Of a stretch of 64,000 nt of DNA, positions 44,963 through 54,226 are shown piece after piece. A model generated the notes under the pieces. The model saw only the letters and a list, made by a program, of their open reading frames with translations, ran no database searches and had not been told where the DNA came from. The stretch is from Rhodobacteraceae bacterium (ex Bugula neritina AB1) (lineage in GTDB: Bacteria; Pseudomonadota; Alphaproteobacteria; Rhodobacterales; Rhodobacteraceae). How positions within the stretch are numbered: the stretch's first letter is position 1; every line of letters begins with the position of its first letter. The DNA lies in the NCBI GenBank assembly GCA_001730095.1, contig MDLF01000060.1, positions 59,851 through 123,850 on the forward strand, read 5' to 3'. The translations under genes were made by a program, and so were the position numbers.

Positions 44963-45760
44963 TCAGCGAAAGGGGTGCTCTGTGTTCAAAAGGCGCCGGT
45001 GGAACGGCAAGAGGTCGGCTTCATCGGCAAAGCCCGCACTGCGGGCAGCTGCCAGCACTGTGCCCGTGTCACGACCCAGATGTTCATAGACCATCCGTGT
45101 TACCCGCTCTCCGGCACCGTTTTCGCGTACGGTGCGGGCGACATATCCTGACCAGAAGTTGTTCTCCAGCGAGGCAACCCGCGCCAGATAATTGAAGGAG
45201 TAGGTCATGGCTTTTCTGCGGGCGATGACAAAGGCAACGCCGTCTTCGTGGCTGCTGACATAGCCGCGGAATTCGCGGGCGTCGGGACTGGCGGGGAGAC
45301 CCTGGCTGAGCATGGCCTCCCTGGCTTCAAACCCCTTGATATAGGTGACATCTGCGGCGCGGAACACATACACGAGGCCAATAACAAACTTGTCTTCGTT
45401 AATGAAACTGCGGCGGGTGAAGCGGTAAAACCCCGAAGGGAAAAATTCTTCCGTCAATTTCTGCACACCATGGCCCAGGAAATCAGCGAGAAAGGGGCCA
45501 TTTAGCACTTTGCCAGCCGTGGAAAGCGTATCCGCGGGTTCCAGAAGAATTCGCGCGTCGACGTCAAAGAACCGGCAGATGCGGTCAAGAACATCCGGGC
45601 GCGGAAAACTCTCTCCTGACAGGTAGCGGTTGAATTGGGTGCGGTTGACACCCAGTTGGCGCGACAGTTCCGAGATCGACGGATATTGCCGCGACAATTG
45701 ACGCAGATTGGCGCCAAACATGTTCCTAAGATCGGCAGGAGAGCGGTTCTGATTGGTCAT
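44963..45760 (-). CDS. XRE-family helix-turn-helix transcriptional regulator
   Basis: The 265-residue protein has an N-terminal HTH_3 domain (LRNMFGANLRQLSRQ...SISELSRQLGVNRTQFNRYLSGESFPRPDVLDRICRFFDV, residues 11-70) and a C-terminal domain of about 180 residues that I do not recognise; it contains FYRFTRRSFINEDKFVIGLVYVFRAADVTYIKGFEAREA. It may be a ligand-sensing regulator. It is divergent from the cold-shock-like gene over a 223-bp gap. The start follows AGGATACCGA. Confidence 0.88.
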   Translation of the reverse strand: MTNQNRSPADLRNMFGANLRQLSRQYPSISELSRQLGVNRTQFNRYLSGESFPRPDVLDRICRFFDVDARILLEPADTLSTAGKVLNGPFLADFLGHGVQKLTEEFFPSGFYRFTRRSFINEDKFVIGLVYVFRAADVTYIKGFEAREAMLSQGLPASPDAREFRGYVSSHEDGVAFVIARRKAMTYSFNYLARVASLENNFWSGYVARTVRENGAGERVTRMVYEHLGRDTGTVLAAARSAGFADEADLLPFHRRLLNTEHPFR

Positions 45761-45983
45761 TCGGTATCCTGGCAGGTCGGCTTTTACGCAGAAATTACCC
45801 CTTTTCCCGGTGACTTATGCCAGTCTGCAGCATCAGTCAGCCAACATGTGAAGCCTTTCTGCGTCATAGCTGTCGCTAATTCACGTCAGAAGGCTAGTCA
45901 AGCTGACACAAAATGCAATAGTCCGACCCGTTTTTTGTCATGTTGGCGCCATCGTATTTGCTTCAGAATTGGAAGGCGGCAAA

Positions 45984-46349
45984 ATGAGGAATGGTATGAT
46001 TGGAGTCATTTTATGGAGTGACGCCCCCCTGACCAAAGCCGTGATCTGGTGCGATGACCAGGGGGACCTTGCTTTTTACGCAAACAAGACTGGTGCTGAT
46101 TTTCAGGGATTGAGCCCGGGAGACTGGGTTGAGTTCGACTTAACCCTGAGTGGCAATGTACGAACTGCGGAAAATCTCGCAATTGTCATGGAGCAAGGCA
46201 GCCCGGGCCTTGCGGACCGCTTGTGCGCTGCGGCGTGCTGCGGGGAGGAGACGGCAAACAACGGCCAGGAGCGGAAGATTGTTCCCTTCCCGCTGCAGGC
46301 CGTTGAGAAACAGCGCGCTGTCGCGCCGCTGCAGGTCGTTCAAGTGTAG
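45984..46349 (+). CDS. Small protein with a degenerate cold-shock-like OB region
   Basis: The 121-residue protein begins MRNGMIGVILWSDAPLTKAVIWCDD and continues GLSPGDWVEFDLTLSGNVRTAENLAIV, a layout that recalls cold-shock domains (strand 1 GVVKWF, late strands LKEGQRVEFE...GPQAANV). The RNA-binding KGFGFI/VFVH aromatic motifs are not kept, so nucleic-acid binding is doubtful. The tail has a CAAACC cysteine cluster near residue 83. GGAAGG precedes the start. The assignment rests on pattern only. It converges on ilvN with a palindromic terminator between them. Confidence 0.6.
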   Translation: MRNGMIGVILWSDAPLTKAVIWCDDQGDLAFYANKTGADFQGLSPGDWVEFDLTLSGNVRTAENLAIVMEQGSPGLADRLCAAACCGEETANNGQERKIVPFPLQAVEKQRAVAPLQVVQV

Positions 46350-46372
46350 AACCGGCCCTGCAGGGCCGGTTC
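46349..46372. terminator. Bidirectional palindrome between the cold-shock-like gene and ilvN
   Basis: GAACCGGCCCTG and CAGGGCCGGTTC form a perfect 24-base palindrome directly at the stop codon of the left gene and 7 bases from the ilvN stop. It probably folds as AACCGGCC/GGCCGGTT with a CTGCAG loop. There is no long T run on either side. Confidence 0.6.
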
Positions 46373-46378
46373 CGGGGG

Positions 46379-46939
46379 TCAGTTACCGCGCAACAGGGCA
46401 GCAACCCCAGTGCGGGCTATTTCTACCAGGCCCAGAGGGCGCATCAGATCTGCAAAGGCATCGATCTTTTCCGGTGCGCCGGTGATTTCAAACACAAAAC
46501 TGTTCAGGGTGCTGTCAACTACGTTGGCGCGAAAGATGTCTGCCAGCCGCAGCGCCTCGACCCGTTTTTCACCGTCGCCGGCGACTTTCATTATCGCCAG
46601 CTCGCGCTCCACGGCTGTGCCTTCGACTGTCAGGTCGTGCACATCACGGACCGAAACAATGCGGCCCAGCTGTGTCTTGATCTGTTCGATCACCTGCGGG
46701 GTGCCGGTGGTCACGATGGTGATACGGCTGAGGTGGCCGGTGTGGTCGACTTCGGCCACGGTCAGGCTTTCAATGTTGTAGCCGCGACCTGAAAACAACC
46801 CGATCACGCGGGCCAGGACGCCGGGTTCGTTTTCCACCAGAACTGCGATGGTATGTCGTTCCTGAACGTCCGAAAAGGTCGGGCGCAGGTTGTAGGCAGA
46901 GTGGCGGGTGGAGCCTTTTTTGATGTGTAGGGCAGACAT
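46379..46939 (-). CDS. ilvN: Acetolactate synthase small (regulatory) subunit
   Basis: The 186-residue subunit (IlvN/IlvH) binds valine and gives feedback control of acetolactate synthase. It has an N-terminal ACT domain (HTIAVLVENEPGVLARVIGLFSGRGYNIESLTVAEVDHTGHLSRITIV, residues 28-75) and a C-terminal ALS_ss_C domain. The start follows GGGAC. It lies 66 bases after ilvI on the same strand, as in the standard ilvIN operon for branched-chain amino acid synthesis. Confidence 0.97.
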   Translation of the reverse strand: MSALHIKKGSTRHSAYNLRPTFSDVQERHTIAVLVENEPGVLARVIGLFSGRGYNIESLTVAEVDHTGHLSRITIVTTGTPQVIEQIKTQLGRIVSVRDVHDLTVEGTAVERELAIMKVAGDGEKRVEALRLADIFRANVVDSTLNSFVFEITGAPEKIDAFADLMRPLGLVEIARTGVAALLRGN

Positions 46940-47005
46940 TAAAGTCCCTTTCCTGAAATCGGGGCAGGGCGGGTCCGCCCTGCAGTATCCTGTTGCTGCT
47001 CCGGC

Positions 47006-48757
<1,752 letters not shown>

Positions 48758-48797
48758 CTGCTTTTTGCTCCAATTGGCGGCATCGTGCGTTACGCAT

Positions 48798-48867
48798 AAA
48801 AAAAGCCCCCGATCTTATTCGGAGGCGCATGGGTTCGATTATGGTCTACCGTCACCGGCCCATGCGC
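48798..48867 (-). promoter_or_regulatory. ilvIN transcription attenuator (antiterminator and terminator)
   Basis: On the minus strand GCGCATGGG (48867-48859), inside the leader peptide gene, can pair perfectly over 9 bp with CCCATGCGC (48833-48825), an antiterminator. The latter overlaps the left arm of a terminator: GCCTCCGA (48826-48819) with TCGGGGGC (48812-48805), loop of 6 and then a T7 run (48804-48798). Formation of one blocks the other. A ribosome at the leader stop codon covers the first arm and lets the terminator form; a ribosome stalled at the Leu/Val/Ile codons leaves it free. The terminator lies 40 bases before ilvI. Confidence 0.85.
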
Positions 48868-48899
48868 TTGGTTCCTACGATTACGACTAGTGCGTTCAC
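48852..48899 (-). CDS. ilv leader peptide, MNALVVIVGTKRMGR
   Basis: A 15-codon open frame starts at GTG 48899 with AAAAGGAG 8 bases upstream and ends at TGA 48854-48852. Residues 4-8 are Leu-Val-Val-Ile-Val, the three products of the pathway that ilvIN serves. Stalling at these codons when charged tRNAs are scarce would favour the antiterminator. This layout matches branched-chain amino acid attenuators predicted in alphaproteobacteria. It is too short to be found by ordinary gene calling. Confidence 0.85.
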   Translation of the reverse strand: MNALVVIVGTKRMGR

Positions 48900-48929
48900 G
48901 TCACTGGCTCCTTTTGCGTTGCAGCGAAC

Positions 48930-48956
48930 ATTATGAGGGCTGGACAGGAGCGTCAA
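48930..48956 (-). promoter_or_regulatory. Candidate promoter of the ilv leader transcript
   Basis: On the minus strand TTGACG (48956-48951) and CATAAT (48935-48930) look like -35 and -10 elements, spaced by 15 bases, slightly short of the usual 17. They lie just upstream of the leader peptide ribosome site, which is where the promoter must be. Confidence 0.5.
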
Positions 48957-49157
48957 CAGGGAAAACTGTCGAAAAAGCCCTGTTTGGCGACATTTTCTTG
49001 CTCAGCCCTGGGGTGTTTCGAAATTTCCGCGAATTTGGCGCCTGGGTGCGGGGTGGAATCGTTCAAAACCGGCACCTTCATGTCCGAATTGCACCAGATC
49101 TGCTCTCCCGCTGCGGGCATGCTCATCTGAAATGAGGCAACCGGGAAGGACACGAAA

Positions 49158-50009
49158 ATGACTGCACTTGCGGAACTGGTGGACCTTGGGCGTTACCCGA
49201 TCGACAGACCGGGCTCTCCCGCCTATGCGCAGATGATGGCGGATCTGCAAAGTGAATTGGCAGCTGACGGCTGCGCAGTGCTGAAGGGGTTTGTGCATAC
49301 AGACGGTATCGCGAAACTGGCGGCAGAGGCAGAGACCGTGGCGGACCAGGGGCACAAGTCGTTCAGCCGCACCAATGCCTATTTCTCCAAGGATGATCCG
49401 GCGCTGCCGGAAGGCCACCCGGTGCGCCAGTTTTACAACCGTTCCAATGCGTTTATCCCGGCTGACAATTTTGGTGCCGCCAGCCCGTTGCGGAGAATTT
49501 ACGAATTTTCCGGTTTCATGCCCTTCATCCGCGAGGCCTTGGGAGAACAGAAAGACCGTTTCTTCCGGTATGACGATCCGCTGGCGGATGTGATTATCAA
49601 TATGGTGGAGGGGGGCGACGGCTTTCCCTGGCATTTTGACACCAACAATTACACGGTGACACTGGCGATCCAGAATGGCGAGGCGGGCGGCGAATTTGAA
49701 TATGCGCCCATGCTGCGCACCTCCACAGACGAAAACTACGACGGCGTGGCGCGGGTGCTGGCGGGCGGCTCGCCTCTGGTGCGCAGGCTGGTATTGCAGC
49801 CGGGCGACCTGCAGATCTTCCGCGGCCGCTACTCCTTGCACCGGGTGGCCCCGGTTGAAGGTTCGCGCAAACGCTATGTCGGCATCTTTTCCTTCGTCGA
49901 CACTGAGGGCATGTGCGGCGGGGTAGAGCGCACGAAACAGCTGTATGGCCGTGTTCTGCCGCGTCACTATGAGCGCGAAGGCCTGCGCGCTGACGCGCTG
50001 CGGGACTGA
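49158..50009 (+). CDS. Fe(II)/2-oxoglutarate-dependent oxygenase, HalD/ArpA-like
   Basis: The 283-residue protein has the double-stranded beta-helix iron site HFD (in FPWHFDTNNYTVTLAIQ near residue 158) and the distal His in GRYSLHRVAPVEG near residue 232, with the 2-oxoglutarate Arg in SRKRYVGIFSF. The pattern matches the HalD/ArpA group of oxygenases that act on free amino acids or small molecules. The real substrate is unknown. GGGAAGGA lies upstream of the start. It stands alone between ilvI and a Tat-exported hydrolase. Confidence 0.85.
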   Translation: MTALAELVDLGRYPIDRPGSPAYAQMMADLQSELAADGCAVLKGFVHTDGIAKLAAEAETVADQGHKSFSRTNAYFSKDDPALPEGHPVRQFYNRSNAFIPADNFGAASPLRRIYEFSGFMPFIREALGEQKDRFFRYDDPLADVIINMVEGGDGFPWHFDTNNYTVTLAIQNGEAGGEFEYAPMLRTSTDENYDGVARVLAGGSPLVRRLVLQPGDLQIFRGRYSLHRVAPVEGSRKRYVGIFSFVDTEGMCGGVERTKQLYGRVLPRHYEREGLRADALRD

Positions 50010-50010
50010 C

Positions 50011-50041
50011 CAAAAAATTGGGCGTCCAAACTAGGACGCCC
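50011..50041 (-). terminator. Intrinsic terminator of the metallo-hydrolase gene
   Basis: GGGCGTCC (50020-50027) pairs with GGACGCCC (50034-50041); read on the minus strand it is followed by AATTTTTTG. It is also 10 bases after the stop of the rightward oxygenase gene, so it may work in both directions. Confidence 0.85.
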
Positions 50042-50076
50042 TAAGTATTGGGCACAGCCCGGCGGGGGCTGCGGGG

Positions 50077-51066
50077 CTACGTTGTCAGCGCGTTGTGCCC
50101 GAAGTACAGGAACTCTTTATCCATGCCTTGAACATCGGCGGACGCAAGCGAGAGCGACGCGCCATCCAGCATTTTGAAGCTCTTCTGTGCCTTCACCCAA
50201 TCATCTGCGGGCTGCAGGGTCGACAGCGTATAAGTCGTGGTTTCAGATAAATAGTGTGTAGGGATCACAACTTTCGGATTGATGCGCTCTACCAAAGCAT
50301 TGGCTTGGCTATACGAAAGGATATGTTCGGAACCGTCCACCGGCAGGGTCAGAACGTCAATGCGCCCGATTGCATCCCAGAACCCGTCCGCCGGGTCTGG
50401 CCGGTTGTCGCCCCAGATCAGGGTGCGGATGCCGCCGGTTTCCACCACATATGTGACCATATCCATATGGCCCGGATTGTTGGGTGGGCAGGCTTCAACG
50501 CCGAATTCAGCCAGTGCATTGGTCCAAGGATACCAGCCCGGCGCGACGCAGGCATGTTTATCGGCAAAGCCGGTGATCTTGAGGTCCGCAAACTCGAAAT
50601 TGCCGACCATCCGGTCCAGAACCATGGTCGATTGTGGCCGGTCGATGGCATCATGGTCGAAATGGGTGTGCGTGGACATGGTGATGTCGACCAATGTTTC
50701 CGGGAACTTCTGCTTGTACCACAAGCCCCAGGCGCCCGAGGGATCGTCCCGCCAGGGGTCGAACAGGATTGAGGCGCCGCCGGGCGAAGTAATCTTAATG
50801 GCGCAATGGCCGTAGAAATCGATCTTCACTTCGCCATCTGCAAAGGCGGACATGTTTTGCAGGTCAATCACATGGTTGTTGTTGCCTGGCTGCAGCCAGT
50901 CGGTGGATTGTGCCTGTGCGCTGGAACTGCCCAGCAAACTGGCCGCGGTTCCGACACCTGCGGCACCTGCTGCTGCAAAGAAACTGCGCCGGGACAGCCC
51001 CGGTGCCAGATCGTCCTTGCGCCCGTCCAGCCGGGCCGGTTCCAGGTCCTTCTTTTGTTTATCCAT
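50077..51066 (-). CDS. Tat-exported MBL-fold metallo-hydrolase
   Basis: The 329-residue protein has a twin-arginine signal (SRRSFFAAAGAAGVGTAASLL) and a metallo-beta-lactamase-fold domain of the UlaG/L-ascorbate-lactonase-like type. The domain has FYGHCAIKI at the start, the THTHFDHD zinc motif near residue 135, WGDNRPD and a final zinc His in VVIPTHY near residue 275. Export in a folded state fits a metal cofactor loaded in the cytosol. The substrate is unknown. The gene is divergent from mltB. Confidence 0.9.
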   Translation of the reverse strand: MDKQKKDLEPARLDGRKDDLAPGLSRRSFFAAAGAAGVGTAASLLGSSSAQAQSTDWLQPGNNNHVIDLQNMSAFADGEVKIDFYGHCAIKITSPGGASILFDPWRDDPSGAWGLWYKQKFPETLVDITMSTHTHFDHDAIDRPQSTMVLDRMVGNFEFADLKITGFADKHACVAPGWYPWTNALAEFGVEACPPNNPGHMDMVTYVVETGGIRTLIWGDNRPDPADGFWDAIGRIDVLTLPVDGSEHILSYSQANALVERINPKVVIPTHYLSETTTYTLSTLQPADDWVKAQKSFKMLDGASLSLASADVQGMDKEFLYFGHNALTT

Positions 51067-51157
51067 TGCTTGCGTCTCCCTGATGTGTTCTGGCCGCTGC
51101 AGTGGCGCAGCGGTGCAAACAGGCTAGGCATCAACGGCAGCAAGGGGTTCCCCGGAA

Positions 51158-51192
51158 GATTATGGGGGGAATATGGGGGGATTCCCCATAAT
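51158..51192. promoter_or_regulatory. Inverted repeat ATTATGGGG...CCCCATAAT between divergent genes
   Basis: ATTATGGGG (51159-51167) and CCCCATAAT (51184-51192) are exact inverted copies, and TATGGGGGGA occurs twice between them. The site is central in the 265-bp divergent region between the metallo-hydrolase gene and mltB, where an operator would be expected. No regulator can be named. Confidence 0.45.
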
Positions 51193-51331
51193 ACGGCTTT
51201 GGGTTGCAACGGCGGGTCTTCGCTGCGGCGGAATTCCGGGCCTTGGCGCTCTCTCCGGTTTCTGGCAGCCTGTTGTCAATCGATCCGGCCAAATCCGGGC
51301 AGCACATCTAAACAGCAGAGCGGGCAGCAAC

Positions 51332-52480
51332 ATGAACATCACACGGCGTCATTTCGGTTTAGGCCTCGCAGCCCTGGGGCTGAGCGCCTGCAGCAGCACA
51401 GTGCCGGCGGGCAGCGGCCCCAGCGGTACAACCGGCCTGCCTGCGGATCTGCGGCCTGTGCCGAATGCAGCCTATGATGCCTGGGTCGCGTCTTTCCGCA
51501 CCCGCGCAGAGGCTCGTGGAATTTCCCAGTCCACTCTGCGCGCTGCTTTCCGCGGGGCCGGATATTTGCCGGGTGTTGTCAAACGCGACCGCAACCAGAC
51601 CGAATTCAAGCGCACGCTGGAGGACTACCTGTCCATCGCCGTATCGGATGAGCGTCTTGCCAAGGGCCGTGCTGCCTTTGCGCGCCATCAGAGCACCCTG
51701 CGCACGTTGGAGCGCACCTATGGCGTCGATGCAGAAATCATCTGCGCGGTCTGGGGGCTGGAGAGTTTTTATGGCGAGCGGCGCGGCAATGTGCCCGTGA
51801 TCTCGGCCACATCGACGCTGGCCTATGACGGGCGGCGCGGCGCGTTTTTTGAAAAACAGCTGCTGGCGGCACTGAAAATCCTGCAGAACGGTGACATCAC
51901 GCCTGCGCGCATGACCGGAAGCTGGGCGGGCGCCATGGGACATACGCAGTTTATTCCGACCTCCTATCAGGCGTTTGCGGTGGATTTCACCGGCGATGGC
52001 CGCCGCGATATCTGGTCCGAAGATCCGACGGATGCGCTGGCCTCCACTGCGGCCTATCTGCAGCGCAACGGCTGGACCCGCGGTGTGAAATGGGGTGGCG
52101 AAGCCGGGGCGCCCGGCACCCCCTCCGGACGCAGCCTGCAGCCTCAGGCGGGCGGGCCTGTGTTCTCTGTCACCAGCAACTTCAACGTGATCAAGCGATA
52201 CAACAACTCGGATTCCTATGCGATCGGGGTGGGCCATCTGGCGGATCGCATTGCCGGCGGCGGCCCTCTGCGCGCCAGCTTCCCGCCGGATAAATACGGG
52301 CTGACCAAGGATGACCGGATCCTGCTGCAGAAACGCCTGACTGGGCGTGGTTTTGATACCGGCGGTGCCGATGGGGTACTGGGGCCCAAAAGCCGCGCTG
52401 CGATCAGCGCCTATCAGTCCAGCCGCGGCCTGCCGGCAACCGGTGATCCGTCGCAGTCGCTGCTCAGCAGCCTCAAGTAG
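51332..52480 (+). CDS. Lytic murein transglycosylase, MltB-type
   Basis: The 382-residue envelope protein has a lipoprotein-like signal (RRHFGLGLAALGLSAC, lipobox LSAC at residues 16-19) that also carries twin arginines. It has an SLT_2 catalytic domain with the Glu in AVWGLESFYG near residue 135 and GSWAGAMGHTQFIP near residue 200, and a C-terminal peptidoglycan-binding domain (LQKRLTGRGFDTGGADGVLGPKSRAAISAYQ). It cleaves glycan strands with formation of anhydromuramic acid. The start at 51332 gives the lipoprotein signal. It converges on the GAF-LuxR gene. Confidence 0.92.
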   Translation: MNITRRHFGLGLAALGLSACSSTVPAGSGPSGTTGLPADLRPVPNAAYDAWVASFRTRAEARGISQSTLRAAFRGAGYLPGVVKRDRNQTEFKRTLEDYLSIAVSDERLAKGRAAFARHQSTLRTLERTYGVDAEIICAVWGLESFYGERRGNVPVISATSTLAYDGRRGAFFEKQLLAALKILQNGDITPARMTGSWAGAMGHTQFIPTSYQAFAVDFTGDGRRDIWSEDPTDALASTAAYLQRNGWTRGVKWGGEAGAPGTPSGRSLQPQAGGPVFSVTSNFNVIKRYNNSDSYAIGVGHLADRIAGGGPLRASFPPDKYGLTKDDRILLQKRLTGRGFDTGGADGVLGPKSRAAISAYQSSRGLPATGDPSQSLLSSLK

Positions 52481-52483
52481 GGG

Positions 52484-53452
52484 CTATTCTGCCGAGCTGA
52501 GGGCAATCAGATGCTGGCGCAGGTTCTCGCGCCGACTCAGCCCCAGTTTCTGGCGGATGTTGTTGCGGTGAAAGTCGATGGTGCTGGTCTCGCGGCCCAG
52601 AGTGGCTGCGATTTCCTTGGTTGTGCGCCCCATCATGATCAGCTGCATGATCTCTGTCTCAGCGGGGGTCAGCTGCTCCAGTGTTTCCGCCAGCTTGGAC
52701 GACAGGGTCGAGGTGATGTTCTTGAGGTTGTCCTCGATCATCAACAGATAGGCGCTCTGCAAATCCCGGTCCGCATCCAGATGGCGCAGCTTGGCCACAT
52801 AGGGCAGCACCATGCCCTTGATTTGCTGCACAATCTGCTGCTCGCTCTCGTGGCGCGAGGCCTCGATGTTGTCGATCAGCACCCGCAAGGCTGTATTTGC
52901 CTCTTCCAGCGCCTTGGTGCGGCGTTTGATGGTGTCTTCGCGGGCGCGCACGGTTTCGCGCAGTTCGGCCTGGGTCTGTTTGCGCTGGGCTACTTCCAGA
53001 AGCAGAGCCAGATCGCCCTCGACCACCCGGCAGAACTCCTGCAATCCCTTGCGGAACATCAGCGCGCGTTTATTGCGCCGGGTGTCCAGCACGCAGATGG
53101 TGCCATAGACCTCACCATCCGGCCATTTGATCGGGTAGCCGATGTAGAAGGACATGGCGTGTTCCATGTCCTCATTGTCCTGCCAGCGCGGGTCGCATTG
53201 GGCGTCCTCGACCAGCAGCTCGCCGTCGTTTTCGAACACGCCGAAGCAATAAAGCTTTTCGTTCAGATGGTATTTGCGGCCAGGGTAAAAGGGATTGTTG
53301 TCTGCGGTATTGGAGACCTTCACCCGGTGATCCAGATCCACCGTTGCCATGATCAGTGCAGCAGGCACATCCGTCAGCTCAGCCACCAGATCGACAACCC
53401 GCTGCCATTTGGCCTGGGTCTCTGGTGGGATCGGGGGTTTTTCTGTGATCAT
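52484..53452 (-). CDS. GAF-domain LuxR-type transcriptional regulator
   Basis: The 322-residue protein has an N-terminal GAF-like sensor (residues about 15-155, with LYCFGVFENDGELLVEDAQCDPRW), a long coiled coil (about 160-215, TQAELRETVRAREDTIKRRTKALEEAN) and a C-terminal LuxR HTH (LTPAETEIMQLIMMGRTTKEIAATLGRETSTIDFHRNNIRQKLG). It has no receiver domain, so it senses a ligand or partner directly. AAGGAG lies 8 bases before the start. It lies 68 bases downstream of the response-regulator gene on the same strand and may be part of the same signalling unit. Confidence 0.9.
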   Translation of the reverse strand: MITEKPPIPPETQAKWQRVVDLVAELTDVPAALIMATVDLDHRVKVSNTADNNPFYPGRKYHLNEKLYCFGVFENDGELLVEDAQCDPRWQDNEDMEHAMSFYIGYPIKWPDGEVYGTICVLDTRRNKRALMFRKGLQEFCRVVEGDLALLLEVAQRKQTQAELRETVRAREDTIKRRTKALEEANTALRVLIDNIEASRHESEQQIVQQIKGMVLPYVAKLRHLDADRDLQSAYLLMIEDNLKNITSTLSSKLAETLEQLTPAETEIMQLIMMGRTTKEIAATLGRETSTIDFHRNNIRQKLGLSRRENLRQHLIALSSAE

Positions 53453-53520
53453 GGCGCAGCTCCTTGACATGCAAGGCTAGGGCAGGGGCCGCCAATCGCA
53501 AAGAAAATTCCGGGGGCTGG

Positions 53521-54168
53521 TCAGAAAGTGGCGCCGGTCCCCTGCAGCACGCCATGCTCCAGCGCATAGCGAGTCAGGCCCGCAGTGGAGGAAATGCCCA
53601 GCTTGCGTTTGATGTTCTTGCGGTGCGTCTCAACTGTTCTGACCGATATATCAAGCGCCTGGGCGACTTCCTTGTTGGACTTTCCCTGTGCCAGTTCCAG
53701 CAGAATGGTTTGCTCGCGCCCGGTCAGCGCCTCGCGGCTGTTGCCATCCTTGGGTTCCAGCGAGCCCGCCGCACCGGTGCACAGGTAGGTCTTGCCCTGC
53801 ATCACCGCGTCGATCGCCTGTTTGATTTCGTCCGTTGGAACATCTTTCAGCACATAGCCCATGGCACCATGGCTGAGCGCAGAGGAGATGTATTCGGCGC
53901 TGTCATGCATCGACAGGATCAGAATGCGGGTGCCGGGGTGCTGTTCCAGGATGATTTCGGTGGCGCTAAGACCGCCGAGCCTGGGCATGTTCAGATCCAT
54001 CAGCACCACGTCAGGGCGCAGCGTGCCGATCTGATTCACCGCCTCGCGCCCGTCGGTCAACGAGCCGACCACCGCAATATCGCCATAGCTTTCCAGGATC
54101 GACTGGATGCCTTCGGCCACCATCGGGTGGTCATCCACAATCAGAACTTTTACCGGATCCGCCATCAT
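53521..54168 (-). CDS. NarL/FixJ-family response regulator
   Basis: The protein of about 215 residues has a receiver domain (VLIVDDHPMVAEGI at the start, phospho-acceptor Asp in VVLMDLNMPR near residue 55, and K in YVLKDVP near residue 105) and a LuxR HTH (LTGREQTILLELAQGKSNKEVAQALDISVRTVETHRKNIKRKLG). It is the likely partner of the histidine kinase encoded 58 bases upstream. Starts at 54168 and 54165 both follow a run of six G. The position beside a TRAP operon suggests control of that transporter. Confidence 0.93.
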   Translation of the reverse strand: MMADPVKVLIVDDHPMVAEGIQSILESYGDIAVVGSLTDGREAVNQIGTLRPDVVLMDLNMPRLGGLSATEIILEQHPGTRILILSMHDSAEYISSALSHGAMGYVLKDVPTDEIKQAIDAVMQGKTYLCTGAAGSLEPKDGNSREALTGREQTILLELAQGKSNKEVAQALDISVRTVETHRKNIKRKLGISSTAGLTRYALEHGVLQGTGATF

Positions 54169-54226
54169 CCCCCCAACGCCCATTATCGATCAATCCGAAG
54201 ACGCCGCTGCCTCTGCCTGCGCACGG

